A DNA stretch of 64,000 bases from Mycobacterium mantenii. Lineage in GTDB: Bacteria; Actinomycetota; Actinomycetes; Mycobacteriales; Mycobacteriaceae. The stretch spans positions 2,852,001 through 2,916,000 of the forward strand of contig NZ_AP022590.1 of NCBI RefSeq assembly GCF_010731775.1. The letters run 5' to 3'. This document shows, in pieces, positions 46,540 to 57,531 of the stretch. A program made the position numbers and the translations under genes. Position 1 is the first letter of the stretch; every line of letters starts with the position of its first letter. The notes beneath the pieces are model-generated. The model was not told the DNA's origin and searched no databases. It saw only the letters and a list, made by a program, of their open reading frames with translations.

Positions 46540-46750
46540 GCCAGCCTCCTTGGGAGTATCGCGGCCCCAACGTGCTCGTTTGCTGCACGGCTCGGTACCG
46601 CGGTGGATCCTAACAACCGATCACACGCGATTCACCCATGAGAATCAACCGGATCAGAAGGCGGCCGAACGCGCCGGGCGCTGCAAGGCGCGACGCTGTG
46701 CTGCGGGGTCGATAGCCTGTCCCAATGCGAGCTGGAGTGTGCGGACGGGC

Positions 46751-47728
46751 ATGACTCGGTTTCTGGCTCGCCGGTTGCTCAACTATGTCGTGCTGCTGGC
46801 GTTGGCATCGTTTCTGACGTTTTGCCTGACGTCGGTGGCCTTCAGGCCCTTGGACAGCCTTTTGCAGCGCAGTCCGCGGCCGCCACAAGCCGTGATCGAC
46901 GCCAAGGCCCACACCCTGGGCCTGGATGAACCGATACCGATCCGCTACGCGCACTGGGCGTCGCACGCCGTCCGCGGCGACTTCGGCAAGACGGTCACCG
47001 GACAGCCCGTCGGTACGACGCTCTGGCGTCGCGTCGGAGTGACCCTGCGCCTGCTGATCATCGGTTCGGTGGTGGGAACCGTCATGGGCATCGGGGCCGG
47101 GGCATGGGGCGCCATTCGCCAGTATCGACTCAGCGATCGCGTGGTCACCATGGTGGCCCTGCTGGTGCTCAGCACCCCGACATTCGTGATCGCCAGCCTG
47201 CTGATCCTTGGCGCGCTGCGGGTCAATTGGGCCCTGGGCATCCATATTTTCGACTACACCGGCGAGACCTCACCGGGTGTAACCGGCGGGAGCGGCGCGC
47301 AGCTCCTCGACCGGTTACGGCATTTGGTCCTGCCGTCGCTGACCCTGGCGCTGGCCGCAGCGGCCGGCTACAGCCGTTATCAGCGCAACGCGATGCTGGA
47401 CGTCCTCGGCCAGGATTTCATTCGCACCGCGCGCGCCAAAGGACTCACCCGGCGGCGGGCGCTAATCAAACACGGGCTGCGCACCGCTCTGATCCCGCTG
47501 GCCACCCTGTTCGCCTATGGGGTGGCCGGTTTGGTGACCGGAGCGGTGTTCGTGGAGAAGATCTTCGGCTGGCACGGCATGGGCGAATGGCTGGTGCAGG
47601 GCATCGCAACTCAGGACACCAACATCATCGCGGCGATCACCTTGTTCTCCGGCGCGGTGGTGTTGCTGGCCGGTCTGCTTTCGGACGTGTTCTACGCAGC
47701 GCTTGATCCGCGGGTGCGGGTGTCATGA
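46751..47728 (+). CDS. oppB: Peptide ABC transporter permease OppB
   Basis: A 325-residue inner-membrane permease of the Opp/Dpp type: six predicted spans, a large external loop after TM1 and the cytosolic EAA-like loop QDFIRTARAKGLTRRRALIKHGLR that contacts the ATPase. The ATG at 46751 is preferred (the frame opens at 46550) and gives the length of the M. tuberculosis protein. It overlaps oppC by 4 nt. The operon imports oligopeptides, glutathione-like in M. tuberculosis by published work. Confidence 0.93.
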   Translation: MTRFLARRLLNYVVLLALASFLTFCLTSVAFRPLDSLLQRSPRPPQAVIDAKAHTLGLDEPIPIRYAHWASHAVRGDFGKTVTGQPVGTTLWRRVGVTLRLLIIGSVVGTVMGIGAGAWGAIRQYRLSDRVVTMVALLVLSTPTFVIASLLILGALRVNWALGIHIFDYTGETSPGVTGGSGAQLLDRLRHLVLPSLTLALAAAAGYSRYQRNAMLDVLGQDFIRTARAKGLTRRRALIKHGLRTALIPLATLFAYGVAGLVTGAVFVEKIFGWHGMGEWLVQGIATQDTNIIAAITLFSGAVVLLAGLLSDVFYAALDPRVRVS

Positions 47729-48651
47729 CCTCCGAGGCGAACGTCGATGGCGCCCATGGCCTTTCGGGACACGAAGTCGCGGACTTCACCTCCCGCCGCA
47801 CCCTGGTGCTACGGCGGTTTGTCCGCAACCGGTTCGCGGTGGCGTCGTTGACGTTGTTGGTGCTGTTGTTCGTCGGGTGCTACGCGCTGCCCGCGGTGCT
47901 GCCCTATTCCTACGAAGACCTCGACTTCACCGCGCTGCTGCAGCCGCCGAACGCGCGCCACTGGCTGGGCACCAACGCGCTGGGTCAAGACCTGTTGGCG
48001 CAAATCCTGCGCGGGATGCAGAAGTCGATGCTGATCGGCGTCTGTGTGGCGGTGATCTCCACCGGCATCGCCGCCACCGTCGGGTCGATCTCTGGCTATT
48101 TCGGTGGCTGGCGCGACCGCGTGCTGATGTGGGTCGTCGACCTGTTGTTGGTGGTGCCCAGTTTCATCCTCATCGCCATCGTGACGCCGCGAATCAAGAA
48201 CTCGGCCAACGTCGTGATGCTGGTTCTGCTGCTGGCCGGTTTCGGCTGGATGGTCAGCTCGCGCATGGTGCGCGGTATGACCATGAGTTTGCGTGAGCGC
48301 GAATTCATCCAGGCCGCAAGGTATATGGGCGTATCCAGCCGCCGCATCATCGTCGGCCACGTGGTGCCCAACGTGGCGTCCATTCTGATCATCGACGCCG
48401 CGCTCAACGTCGCCTCGGCCATCCTGGCCGAAACCGGCTTGAGCTTCCTCGGTTTCGGTATCCAGCCACCCGACGTGTCGCTGGGGACGTTGATCGCCAA
48501 CGGCACCCAGTCCGCAACCACCTTTCCGTGGGTATTTCTGTTTCCCGCGGGAGTGCTGGTGCTGATTTTGGTGTGCGCCAACCTCACCGGCGACGGCCTG
48601 CGGGACGCACTTGACCCCGGCAGCGGTTTGTCGGGGGGTGGGGACCGGTGA
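47725..48651 (+). CDS. oppC: Peptide ABC transporter permease OppC
   Basis: A 308-residue permease partner of OppB with an OppC N-terminal span, six membrane segments and the coupling loop [27 protein letters not shown]. It overlaps both neighbours by 4 nt (ATGA with oppB, GTGA with oppD), so the three transporter genes are tightly coupled. Confidence 0.93.
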   Translation: MTSEANVDGAHGLSGHEVADFTSRRTLVLRRFVRNRFAVASLTLLVLLFVGCYALPAVLPYSYEDLDFTALLQPPNARHWLGTNALGQDLLAQILRGMQKSMLIGVCVAVISTGIAATVGSISGYFGGWRDRVLMWVVDLLLVVPSFILIAIVTPRIKNSANVVMLVLLLAGFGWMVSSRMVRGMTMSLREREFIQAARYMGVSSRRIIVGHVVPNVASILIIDAALNVASAILAETGLSFLGFGIQPPDVSLGTLIANGTQSATTFPWVFLFPAGVLVLILVCANLTGDGLRDALDPGSGLSGGGDR

Positions 48652-50483
48652 GCCCGCTGCTGGAGGTGACCGACCTGGCCGTCACGTTCCCGACGACGGG
48701 CGCGCCGGTGACCGCGGTACGAGGCATCAGCTACCACATCGAGCCGGGCGAAGTCGTCGCCATGGTCGGCGAATCAGGTTCGGGGAAATCGGTTTCCGCA
48801 ATGGCGGCCATCGGCCTGTTGCCGCAGTACGCGCAGGTGCGCGGCTCGGTGCGGCTGCACGAGACCGAGCTGATGGGCCTGGGCGACCACGCGATGTCGC
48901 GGTTGCGCGGCAAGGCGGTCGGCATGGTGTTCCAGGATCCGATGTCGGCGCTGACTCCCGTTTACACCGTCGGCGACCAGATCGCAGAGGCGATCGAGAT
49001 CCACCAGCCGCGGTTGGGCAAGAGAGCCGCTCGCCGGCGCGCGGTGGAACTACTCGAGCTGGTGGGAATCGCGCAGCCGGAGCGCCGCGCCCGTGCGTTT
49101 CCACACGAACTGTCCGGCGGCGAGCGACAACGGGTGGTCATCGCGATCGCGATCGCCAACGACCCCGACCTGTTGATCTGTGACGAGCCGACCACGGCAC
49201 TGGATGTCACGGTGCAGGCGCAAGTTCTCGAGGTACTCAAGACGGCGCGCGACATCACCGGCGCCGGGGTGCTCATCATCACTCACGACCTCGGTGTGGT
49301 CGCCGAGTTCGCCGACCGCGCCCTGGTGATGTATGCCGGGCGCGTCGTCGAATCCGCCGATGTGACAAGGCTTTACCGGGATCGTCGAATGCCCTACACC
49401 GTCGGTCTGCTGGGCTCGGTCCCGCGGCTGGACGTCGCACAGGGCACCCGGCTGGTGCCGATTCCCGGTGCGCCGCCGTCGCTGGCGGGCCTGGATCCGG
49501 GATGCCCGTTCGCTCCGCGCTGCCCGCTGGCCATCGACGAATGCCGGCTCGACGAGCCGGAATTGCTTCCGGTCGGCAGCGATCACCGGGCGGCCTGCAT
49601 CCGCACCGATCAGGTCGACGGGCGAAGCGCAGCCGATATCTACGGAGTGAGCACGGCAGCCCGCCAGGCAGAATCCGCTGACACGCCGGTGGTCGTTCGG
49701 GTGCGCGAGCTGACCAAGACCTTCAAGCTGACGAAGGGTGTGTTCCGCCGAAACGCCGGCGAGGTCCGCGCCGTCGACGGCGTCAGTTTCGAACTGCGGC
49801 AGGGCCGCACCCTGGGCATCGTCGGCGAGTCCGGTTCAGGCAAGTCGACCACCCTGCACGAGATCTTGGAACTCACCGCGCCGCAATCCGGTTCGATCGA
49901 AGTGCTCGGCTCCGATGTCACCACGCTGAGCGCCGCGAACAGGCGATCGATGCGGCGCGACATTCAGGTCGTGTTCCAAGACCCGGTCGCCTCACTGGAC
50001 CCGCGACTGCCGGTGTTCGATCTCCTCGCGGAACCCCTGCGGGCCAACGGATTCGACAAGGATCGCACCAACGCGCGCGTCGCCGAGCTGCTCGAGATCG
50101 TGGGACTGCGCCGCGCCGACGCAGTCCGTTACCCCGCCGAGTTCTCCGGCGGGCAAAAGCAGCGCATCGGCATTGCCCGGGCGCTGGCCTTGCAGCCGAA
50201 GATCCTGGCGCTCGACGAACCGGTTTCCGCGCTCGACGTGTCCATCCAGGCCGGGATCATCAACCTGCTGCTCGACCTCCAAGAGCGGTTCGGCCTTTCC
50301 TACCTGTTTGTCTCCCATGATCTTTCGGTGGTCAAGCACCTCGCGCACCACGTCGTCGTGATGTATGCCGGCGCCATCGTGGAGCAGGGTGACAGCCGGC
50401 ACGTCTTCGCCGATCCGCAACACGAATACACCCAACGGCTGCTGAACGCGGTGCCGCAACCGGATCCGGGCAGACGTGTCTAG
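48648..50483 (+). CDS. oppD: Peptide ABC transporter ATP-binding protein, two nucleotide-binding domains
   Basis: A 611-residue fused OppD-OppF type ATPase. Each half has a full set: GESGSGKS Walker A, LSGGERQR or FSGGQKQR signature, and Walker B ([16 protein letters not shown]). The first half ends with the Cys-rich OppDF motif ([25 protein letters not shown]) that may bind an Fe-S cluster. GTG start. The last 8 nt overlap oppA. Confidence 0.95.
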   Translation: MSPLLEVTDLAVTFPTTGAPVTAVRGISYHIEPGEVVAMVGESGSGKSVSAMAAIGLLPQYAQVRGSVRLHETELMGLGDHAMSRLRGKAVGMVFQDPMSALTPVYTVGDQIAEAIEIHQPRLGKRAARRRAVELLELVGIAQPERRARAFPHELSGGERQRVVIAIAIANDPDLLICDEPTTALDVTVQAQVLEVLKTARDITGAGVLIITHDLGVVAEFADRALVMYAGRVVESADVTRLYRDRRMPYTVGLLGSVPRLDVAQGTRLVPIPGAPPSLAGLDPGCPFAPRCPLAIDECRLDEPELLPVGSDHRAACIRTDQVDGRSAADIYGVSTAARQAESADTPVVVRVRELTKTFKLTKGVFRRNAGEVRAVDGVSFELRQGRTLGIVGESGSGKSTTLHEILELTAPQSGSIEVLGSDVTTLSAANRRSMRRDIQVVFQDPVASLDPRLPVFDLLAEPLRANGFDKDRTNARVAELLEIVGLRRADAVRYPAEFSGGQKQRIGIARALALQPKILALDEPVSALDVSIQAGIINLLLDLQERFGLSYLFVSHDLSVVKHLAHHVVVMYAGAIVEQGDSRHVFADPQHEYTQRLLNAVPQPDPGRRV

Positions 50484-52170
50484 CCGGGCGGCCAGGGTGG
50501 GCCATGGCACCCGGTTCGGGGCAGTGGTTTTCGCGATGACGCTGACACTGTCGGGCTGCTCGCCGGCCGTCAACCTGATTCCAGAAACCGGCCACAACGC
50601 GCAGATCGGCTCGACCAGCGACATCAACCCACACGATCCGGCCACCCTTCAGGACGGCGGCGACCTGCACCTCGCGCTCACCGACTTTCCGCCGAACTTC
50701 AACATCCTGCACATCGACGGCAATTCAGCCGACGTCTCCGCGATGATGAAGGCAACCCTGCCGCGGGCCTTCGTCATCGGGCCGGACGGCTCGACGACGG
50801 TAGACACCGACTACTTCACCAGCATCGAGCTCACCGGCACGGCGCCGCAGGTGGTCACGTACACGATCAACCCGAAGGCGGTGTGGTCCGACGGCACGCC
50901 GATCACCTGGGAGGACATCGCCAGCCAGATCCACGCCCTGAGCGGCGCCGACAAGACCTTCGAGATCGCCGGCCCCAGCGGCGCGGACCGCGTCGCCTCG
51001 GTGACCCGCGGTGCCGACGACCGGCAGGCCATCATGACGTTCGCCAAGCCATACGCCGAATGGCGCGGCATGTTCGCCGGCAACGGGATGCTGTTGCCCA
51101 AGAGCATGACGGCCACCCCGGAGGCCTTCAACAAGGGCCAGCTCGAGGGGCCCGGCCCGTCGGCCGGACCGTTCGTCGTCTCGTCGCTGGATCGGACCAC
51201 CCAGCGGATCGTGTTGAGCCGCAACCCGAAATGGTGGGGGGCACGGCCCCGCCTGGACAGCATTACCTACCTGGTGCTCGACGATGCCGCGCGGCTACCG
51301 GCGCTGCAGAACAACACCATCGACGCCACCGGGGTCGGCAGCGTCGATCAGCTCACCATCGCGCAGCGCACCAAGGGGATCTCGATCCGGCGCGCGCCCG
51401 CACCGTCGTGGTCTCACTTCACGTTCAACGGCGCCCCCGGATCGATCCTGGCCGACAAGGCGCTGCGCGTCGCGGTGGCCAAGGGGATCGATCGGCAGAC
51501 CATCGCCAGGGTCGTTCAATACGGCCTCACCAGTGACCCGGTGGCCCTGGGCAATCACATCTACGTCGCCGGACAGCAGGGCTATCAGGACAACAGCTCC
51601 GCCGTTCCCTACGACCCGGCCGCGGCCAGCCGTGAGCTTGACGCGTTGGGCTGGAAGCGAACCGGCCAGTTTCGGGAGAAGGACGGCCGGCAGCTGGTCA
51701 TCCGCGATTTGTTCTACGACGCCCAGGGCAGCCGGCAGTTCGCCCAGATCGCCCAGCACAGCCTCGCCCAGATCGGTGTCAAGCTCGAACTCGTCTCCCG
51801 GTCGGGCAGCGGCTTCTTCACCAACTACATCAACGTCGGGGCCTTCGATATGGCCCAATTCGGTTGGCTCGGAGACGCGTTCCCGCTCTCGGCGCTGACC
51901 CAGATCTACAAATCCGACGGGGAAAGCAATTTCGGCAAGATCGGCAGCGAGCGGATCGACGCCGCCATCGAAGGCACCCTGGAAGAACTCGATCCGGCCA
52001 AGGCACGGGCGTTGGCCAACGATCTCGACAAGATGATCTGGGCGGAGGGGTTCAGCCTTCCGCTGACCCAGTCACCCGGGGATGTCGCGGTGCGCAGCAC
52101 GCTCGCCAATTTCGGCGCGGCCGGTCTCGCCGACCTCGACTACACCGCCATCGGGTTCACGCGGAGTTGA
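50476..52170 (+). CDS. oppA: Peptide-binding lipoprotein OppA
   Basis: A 564-residue SBP_bac_5 substrate-binding lipoprotein. The signal peptide ends in the lipobox LSGC (Cys about residue 28). The body holds typical stretches such as [20 protein letters not shown] and [27 protein letters not shown]. It is shorter than the 591-residue M. tuberculosis protein, mainly at the N-terminus. The GTG overlaps oppD by 8 nt. Its 3' end overlaps that of the hydrolase gene by 14 bp, convergent. Confidence 0.94.
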   Translation: MSSRAARVGHGTRFGAVVFAMTLTLSGCSPAVNLIPETGHNAQIGSTSDINPHDPATLQDGGDLHLALTDFPPNFNILHIDGNSADVSAMMKATLPRAFVIGPDGSTTVDTDYFTSIELTGTAPQVVTYTINPKAVWSDGTPITWEDIASQIHALSGADKTFEIAGPSGADRVASVTRGADDRQAIMTFAKPYAEWRGMFAGNGMLLPKSMTATPEAFNKGQLEGPGPSAGPFVVSSLDRTTQRIVLSRNPKWWGARPRLDSITYLVLDDAARLPALQNNTIDATGVGSVDQLTIAQRTKGISIRRAPAPSWSHFTFNGAPGSILADKALRVAVAKGIDRQTIARVVQYGLTSDPVALGNHIYVAGQQGYQDNSSAVPYDPAAASRELDALGWKRTGQFREKDGRQLVIRDLFYDAQGSRQFAQIAQHSLAQIGVKLELVSRSGSGFFTNYINVGAFDMAQFGWLGDAFPLSALTQIYKSDGESNFGKIGSERIDAAIEGTLEELDPAKARALANDLDKMIWAEGFSLPLTQSPGDVAVRSTLANFGAAGLADLDYTAIGFTRS

Positions 52171-53401
52171 GCCGCGTCCGTAGCCGATTCGGGATCGGCA
52201 GGGCACCCTCGGCGACGGCCGCCGCTTCGAGCGCCTTCCACAGCAAGCGCACCTCGGGACGTGGTGGCAGCGCGTCCAGCGCTGGCGCCTGTGCGGCAAG
52301 CCCGTTCAGATCGCCGCGCCGGACCGCATCGGCACTGGCGAGCGCGACGGGCTCACGAAAATCCAGCGCGCTGTGCGCCATGCTCGGCAGGCTCAACAGC
52401 ACCGCATTGGGCAGCAGCGACGCGACGCGTTTGGCAACGGCCGGCGGGGTGATCAGATCGCGACCCCCGGAAACCACCGCGGTGGGCCAGTTGAAGTTCG
52501 GCATTTCGGCCGCCAGGTCGTAGGGCTCGTCTTCAAAAGTCACGCGCTGCGTGCGTGCCTTGCTTTCGGCCACCGCGGGATCCAGCGGTAGGCCGTCGGG
52601 TTCGGCCGCGTAATCCAGTTCGCGGAACGCGATGCGGCTCACCAAATCTTCCTCGTAGCGATACGGCAGGTTGCCCAGGGTGGTGAACCGGGATAGCGCC
52701 CACCACAGTAACTTTCGGCCGTCCAGGAGCAGGTCGAGTTGCCGCTCCAACAGGTCGGTCCCGCCGTAGCCGTAGATTGTCGCGACAACCTGCGTTGCCG
52801 TCGCGTTCATGACGCCGGCGTCGACAAGTTTGCGCATTTTCGGTGCCACCGAGGCGGTTTCGGAGCTTTCCCCCTTGAGTAGCAGCCGGCGAATCGCGCG
52901 GCGCACAATGACAATGTCGTGCCGGGACAGCAGCGGTGAGTCGAGCACCATGCCCCGCACCCGGCGCGGATGGCGCACCCCGACGCCGGACGCGATGTAG
53001 GTGCCGTACGAGGCGCCATAGATGACGGCCGAATCCACTTGGGCATCGTCGAGCACCGCGGCCACATCGTCGACGACCTGGTTCACGGTCATCGATTGCG
53101 GGGGCAGATCGGTGCCGGAATCGTCGTGGCGTGACATTCCGACGCCGCGGTGTTCGATCATGATGACGTCGAGCCCGGCCGCCACCGCGCGCCGCCGCAA
53201 TCCCTTGTACATCTGCACCGACGCCACTCCCGGACCGCCGGGGATGATGACCAGCGGATGGGTGGACTTGCGGCCCGCGCGCACGTAAAACAGATCGAAC
53301 TCTTCGGCACTGTGCGGCGAGACCGGCCGGCGCACGGGTCGTACGCCGGGCAGCTCGGCCAGCTTCTCCTGAATCCGGCTGCGCTTCGCGTTCATCGTCA
53401 T
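52157..53401 (-). CDS. Alpha/beta-hydrolase, proline-iminopeptidase-like
   Basis: A 414-residue hydrolase. Family features are the oxyanion GGPG in VIIPGGPGVASV, IEHRGVGMS, the nucleophile elbow YGASYGTYIAS, and a C-terminal HSALD with catalytic His. An inserted helical cap lies in the middle. Similar to mycobacterial tripeptidyl aminopeptidase/prolyl-iminopeptidase proteins. Start ATG at 53399-53401; a second ATG is 6 nt later. Its position beside an oligopeptide importer suggests peptide use but does not prove it. Confidence 0.85.
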   Translation of the reverse strand: MTMNAKRSRIQEKLAELPGVRPVRRPVSPHSAEEFDLFYVRAGRKSTHPLVIIPGGPGVASVQMYKGLRRRAVAAGLDVIMIEHRGVGMSRHDDSGTDLPPQSMTVNQVVDDVAAVLDDAQVDSAVIYGASYGTYIASGVGVRHPRRVRGMVLDSPLLSRHDIVIVRRAIRRLLLKGESSETASVAPKMRKLVDAGVMNATATQVVATIYGYGGTDLLERQLDLLLDGRKLLWWALSRFTTLGNLPYRYEEDLVSRIAFRELDYAAEPDGLPLDPAVAESKARTQRVTFEDEPYDLAAEMPNFNWPTAVVSGGRDLITPPAVAKRVASLLPNAVLLSLPSMAHSALDFREPVALASADAVRRGDLNGLAAQAPALDALPPRPEVRLLWKALEAAAVAEGALPIPNRLRTRLNSA

Positions 53402-53498
53402 TCGTGTGGGCCCACCATCATCCCATTCTGCAGGCAAGGCGCCTGTGCGGCATCGAGTCACGCCGACCAGCGGCATCGGCTGTGGTCAGCCGCTTGGG

Positions 53499-56120
53499 CT
53501 AAGCGCTGAGATCGATGCGGTGTGCGCCCTTGACGCTGTCGTAGCGGTCGGGGCTACAGGTCAGCACGATCACCTGACCGTGGGTTCCCACGGTGTCGAA
53601 CAATTCGCCCATCTTGGTCAACCGGTCGGGGTCGGTGAAACCGAGCGCGTCGTCGACCACTACCGGGACGGCATCCTCCTTGGCGACCAGGGCCGCGCCG
53701 GCCAGCCGCGCCAGGATGCCGAGCTGCTCCTTGGCCCCGCCGGACAGCGAGTCATAGGGCACCGTGATGCCGTTCAGCGTGCGGCTACGGATGCACAAGT
53801 CGCTGTCGATGTCGACCTCGAAACTCGGGCCGAACACGGGACGGCCGAGGCGCTGCAATTCCGCGCGGTAAGGCTCGACGTAGCGCCGCCGGGTGGTGTC
53901 CCGGTGACGCGTCATGACCGAACGCAGCAGTTGCGCGGCCCGGGCGCGCCCGCCCACCTGGCTGTGCGCGCTGGCGGCGTGCTCGCGTTCTGTTTCCGCG
54001 GCGTCGAGTTTGCCTTGGCGCCCCTCCGTGCCGAATACGGACAGCTCGATGGTGATTTCACGCAACGCACGGGCGGCTTCTTCGTAGCGCTCACGCAGCG
54101 AGGCGGCTTCCTTTTCCGCGTCGGCCAATTCGGCCGCCGCCGCATCGGGTGCGGCCGCGGCCAGGGCCTCGTCGAGTTCGGTGACGCGCTGTTGCGCGGC
54201 CTGCGCCGCGCCCAGCGTCGTGTCCGCCGAGGCCTCGAGCTCCCCATCGGCGGCCGACGCGCGCTCGGCCGCCACCCGGACGGCGGCGGCGTCCAACTCG
54301 GCACGCTGAGTCTCCAAGGTATTCTGCAGAACCATTGCACGCGTGGATAGTTCGGCGAGCCTGGTGGTGGCGGTGGTGGCGGCCTGACGGCGGGCCTCGC
54401 ATTCGCTCGATGCGGCGGCACGAGCCGCCTGGACCGCTGCGAGTTCGGTGCGGGCGGCGGCGATGTCGGTGAGGGAGAGTTCGGCATCGGCGGGCTGCGC
54501 GGCACGCAGCTGTGCCAATTGTGATCGCAGCTCGTCGATCTGTTCGTCGCCGCACAGGCCGGCGAGAGTTGCGGTGAGCTGATCCCGGGAACTTTGCAGC
54601 TCGCGGCGGCGCTGGTCGGCGGACCGCGCCGCGGCGAGGTCGGCCACCTCACCGGCCGCCAGTGCCTCGGCCATCTCACCTTGTGCCGCAGCGTGTTTGG
54701 CGTGGACGTCCAGCGTGGTTGCGCCCGGGGTCACCCGCGCGGCCAGGACACCGGGGACCTCCACCGCGGTAGGGCCGGCGGCGGTGATCGACCAGCGCTG
54801 CCCGGCCGGCAAGGAGACCTGTTCACCACCGACGATGAGTTGAATGTCTGCGGCAGCGGTGAATTCGATCGCGGCCGATGCCAGCGCCAACTGGTCACCG
54901 GTGCGATCCACTCCGGCCGCCGCGTCCTCGATGCGTCGCAGCATCGGCTCGGTGATGACGATCGTGCCGAGCTCGGTACCGATCCGCTGGCGATCCCGCT
55001 CGATGGCATGGATCTTGGCCAGCCGGGTAGTCAAACGGTCGGCCTCTTCGCGGTGGGCGAGCTGGTCGACCGTGCCGCGTGCGGATTCGGCCCGGCGCTG
55101 CAGCTCGGCAAGGGTCTGGGTGGCCTGCTGCAGCGCCACGTCGCACGCTTCGGCCTCGGCACACGCGGCCGCTTGGGCGGCTGCGGCCTCTTGGGCCTGG
55201 GCCTGCGTTTCGGCGACCGCGCCGGCGCGGGCGTCGATTTCGGCGAGCAGTTGCCGGCGTGCGGTGTGGGCGCCGCGCGCCGCGGCGGCGGTGGCGGCCG
55301 CGGCCTCGGCGACGAGCTGGGCTTCGCGCCGCTGCGCGGTGAGCGCCGCGATCTTGTCGGCTACTTCCCGCGCGGCGGCCACCCGGGGGGCGGCGGCGAT
55401 ACGCCGCTGGGAGAAGTCGGCCACCAGCTCGGTCAATACGGCATGGCGAGCTACCCGGTCGTCGACCTCGGCGACCGCCGCCGCGCACTCGGCGACCGCG
55501 GCCTCGGCGTCGGCCAGCCGGGTGATCGCGGCGGCCCATTCGCCCGTCGGGCGTCCGGTCGGGGTGAAATAGCGCCCGTATTCGGCGTCGATGCGTTCGA
55601 TCAGCAATGGCTCGGTGCCACACAGCCCCCCGCTGTCGCCGGCGGCGACATCGAGCGCGCGCGAGAGCGCGTCGCAGCCGGACAAATCCACCGCGGCGGT
55701 CGACGCCGACTGCAGCACTCGTTGCGCGTGCCACAGCTCGCTGTCCACCGTCTCGGCCAGCATCGCCCGGACGCGTTCGTGGGCTTCGTCGCCGGTCAGC
55801 TGTTCGCGGCACGGACGGATCACGGTGAGCTCCGTCTCGCACTTCTTGTGAAATCGCTTGCGGTAGACGAAACGGTAAGGGCCGCAACTGATTTCGGCTG
55901 ATACTTCGGAGCCGACGTCACTGTTGGTCGGCTTGACCTGCTTGACTTCCTTCTTCGTCGAGCGGTCCCGGGATTCCAGGAGCAGGTCCAGGGCCTCGAT
56001 CATCGACGACTTGCCGATCTCGTTGGCGCCACACACCACCACGACGCCGTGGTCGGGGAATTCGATTTCCCGATGCGTTATCCCGCGGTAGTTCGTCAGG
56101 ATCAGCCGGTGCAGCTTCAC
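53499..56120 (-). CDS. SbcC/Rad50-like SMC-type ATPase, Rv1278-like
   Basis: An 873-residue ABC-ATPase with split head: Walker A GANEIGKSS near residue 35, the signature LSGGAKEQL and Walker B VPVVVDDALGF near the C-terminus (Asp-Asp in place of Asp-Glu). Between are two long Ala/Glu/Arg-rich coiled coils. They enclose a beta-rich domain (about 420-500, IQLIVGGEQVSLPAG) instead of a CxxC zinc hook. It overlaps the SbcD-like gene by 4 nt, forming an Mre11-Rad50-like pair for DNA ends or structures. M. tuberculosis has a similar pair, Rv1277/Rv1278. Confidence 0.9.
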   Translation of the reverse strand: MKLHRLILTNYRGITHREIEFPDHGVVVVCGANEIGKSSMIEALDLLLESRDRSTKKEVKQVKPTNSDVGSEVSAEISCGPYRFVYRKRFHKKCETELTVIRPCREQLTGDEAHERVRAMLAETVDSELWHAQRVLQSASTAAVDLSGCDALSRALDVAAGDSGGLCGTEPLLIERIDAEYGRYFTPTGRPTGEWAAAITRLADAEAAVAECAAAVAEVDDRVARHAVLTELVADFSQRRIAAAPRVAAAREVADKIAALTAQRREAQLVAEAAAATAAAARGAHTARRQLLAEIDARAGAVAETQAQAQEAAAAQAAACAEAEACDVALQQATQTLAELQRRAESARGTVDQLAHREEADRLTTRLAKIHAIERDRQRIGTELGTIVITEPMLRRIEDAAAGVDRTGDQLALASAAIEFTAAADIQLIVGGEQVSLPAGQRWSITAAGPTAVEVPGVLAARVTPGATTLDVHAKHAAAQGEMAEALAAGEVADLAAARSADQRRRELQSSRDQLTATLAGLCGDEQIDELRSQLAQLRAAQPADAELSLTDIAAARTELAAVQAARAAASSECEARRQAATTATTRLAELSTRAMVLQNTLETQRAELDAAAVRVAAERASAADGELEASADTTLGAAQAAQQRVTELDEALAAAAPDAAAAELADAEKEAASLRERYEEAARALREITIELSVFGTEGRQGKLDAAETEREHAASAHSQVGGRARAAQLLRSVMTRHRDTTRRRYVEPYRAELQRLGRPVFGPSFEVDIDSDLCIRSRTLNGITVPYDSLSGGAKEQLGILARLAGAALVAKEDAVPVVVDDALGFTDPDRLTKMGELFDTVGTHGQVIVLTCSPDRYDSVKGAHRIDLSA

Positions 56121-57268
56121 GCCGCCCCCCGGTCGGTGAGACGCAGCAGTAGCGCCAACGCCGCCTGCGCGTCGACGGCGGTGGTGGAGTCCTCTTCGCG
56201 CGCCGTCGCCACCAGCTCCTCTACCGCCGCGGCGGCGAAACCTCCGATACCAAGGTCGCTGAATTCACCGTCGGCCGGGATCACCGCCAGGTCGGTGTGC
56301 CGTTCCCACAGGCCCAGCCACGCGAACAACCGCGCGTATTTGTCCAGGCAAGCGTCCAGCGCGGCGCGGTCGGTGACCGTCAACGAACCGGTCAGCGCCA
56401 GGCGTACCACGGTGCGGTCCTTCTCGGTCATCAGGTCCAGGTTCATGTCGAGATCGGCGATGTCGCGGCTGGTGTCGACCTGTCGGTGCAGCGTGACGAA
56501 CCGCCAGCTTCCGACGTGCCGGGCCGTCACGGAGACCGCGCGCTGCGGGTCGGCCTCGTCGATGTCGACGATCAGGACATGGCCGGGATCGGACTCCACG
56601 TCGTCGAAGTTGGTCACTTCCGGGGAGCCGGAGTACCACACCCGGCCGCTGCCGCCGACCTGGGTGAGTGAGTGCTTGTCCCCCAGCGCCACATAGTGCA
56701 GCGCGCCGCGGGTCAGCGCGGCGTCGACCTTGGCGAGGTGGATCAGCGAGGGCTTGTCCCGATCGGGATCCAGGACGTCGACCCCGCCGTGCGCGATGAG
56801 GATACGGGTGGCCGTGGCCGCCGGCACGTCGTCGAGGACGTCGGCGACCAGGTCGGTGGTCGGCACCTTCGACCGCCACGGCGCGGCGACAATTTCCAGC
56901 CCGGGACGCACCTGATGCACGCCGGCCCGATCGAGCACCACCACGTTATCCGGACGTTCCGCGGCGAACAGCGCGCTGGTGTACACCGACGAGGCATCCA
57001 GGGGATCGTGGTTGCCCGGCAGCAGGTACACCGGAATTCCGATGGCGCGCATGGCTTCCAGCGACTGTCCGATCACCTTCGGTGGGAGCTGATTGTGTTC
57101 GAAGACATCCCCCGACACGACGACGAATTCGGCCCCCACTTCCGCCGCCAGCGCGCCCAGACCGGCAACCGCGTCACGGCGGGCCGCTGAATAGCGTGGC
57201 TGCGCGTCACCGGCGAGGAAGTGCCGGGTCATGCCCAACTGCCAGTCGGCGGTGTGCAGGAATCGCAT
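56117..57268 (-). CDS. SbcD/Mre11-like exonuclease subunit, Rv1277-like
   Basis: A 383-residue metallophosphoesterase nuclease. Metal motifs in order: HTADWQLG, VVSGDVFEHN, LLPGNHDPLD, IAHGGVD and ALGDKHSL. The ATG at 57266-57268 begins MRFLHTADWQLG, the conserved N-terminus, although the frame is open to 57424. The gene is followed directly by its ATPase partner. The pair should process DNA ends or hairpins, and a repair role is inferred. A 263-bp region up to the HNH gene is otherwise empty. Confidence 0.9.
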   Translation of the reverse strand: MRFLHTADWQLGMTRHFLAGDAQPRYSAARRDAVAGLGALAAEVGAEFVVVSGDVFEHNQLPPKVIGQSLEAMRAIGIPVYLLPGNHDPLDASSVYTSALFAAERPDNVVVLDRAGVHQVRPGLEIVAAPWRSKVPTTDLVADVLDDVPAATATRILIAHGGVDVLDPDRDKPSLIHLAKVDAALTRGALHYVALGDKHSLTQVGGSGRVWYSGSPEVTNFDDVESDPGHVLIVDIDEADPQRAVSVTARHVGSWRFVTLHRQVDTSRDIADLDMNLDLMTEKDRTVVRLALTGSLTVTDRAALDACLDKYARLFAWLGLWERHTDLAVIPADGEFSDLGIGGFAAAAVEELVATAREEDSTTAVDAQAALALLLRLTDRGAA

Positions 57269-57531
57269 GCCGGCGACCCCCTTCCGAAGTGCGTGTTTAC
57301 CAGGGCATCGCGAGTTTAGGTCTGCGCACCGACAAGACGCGGGACCTCGATCGGCAGGTCTCGGTCCAAGAAATCCGGCGACGTCGGCCGGCTCCCGGAC
57401 GGCGCGTCGATTCGGGCGGCGCACCGGTCACAGAGTGGCCGCGGTCCCGAATTCCGAATCTTTTGCGCGAGTGTGAATCTATGGCGGTTGACGGGCCGAT
57501 TTTTGTCGGTGGGCTCCGATAGCTTCGGGGT

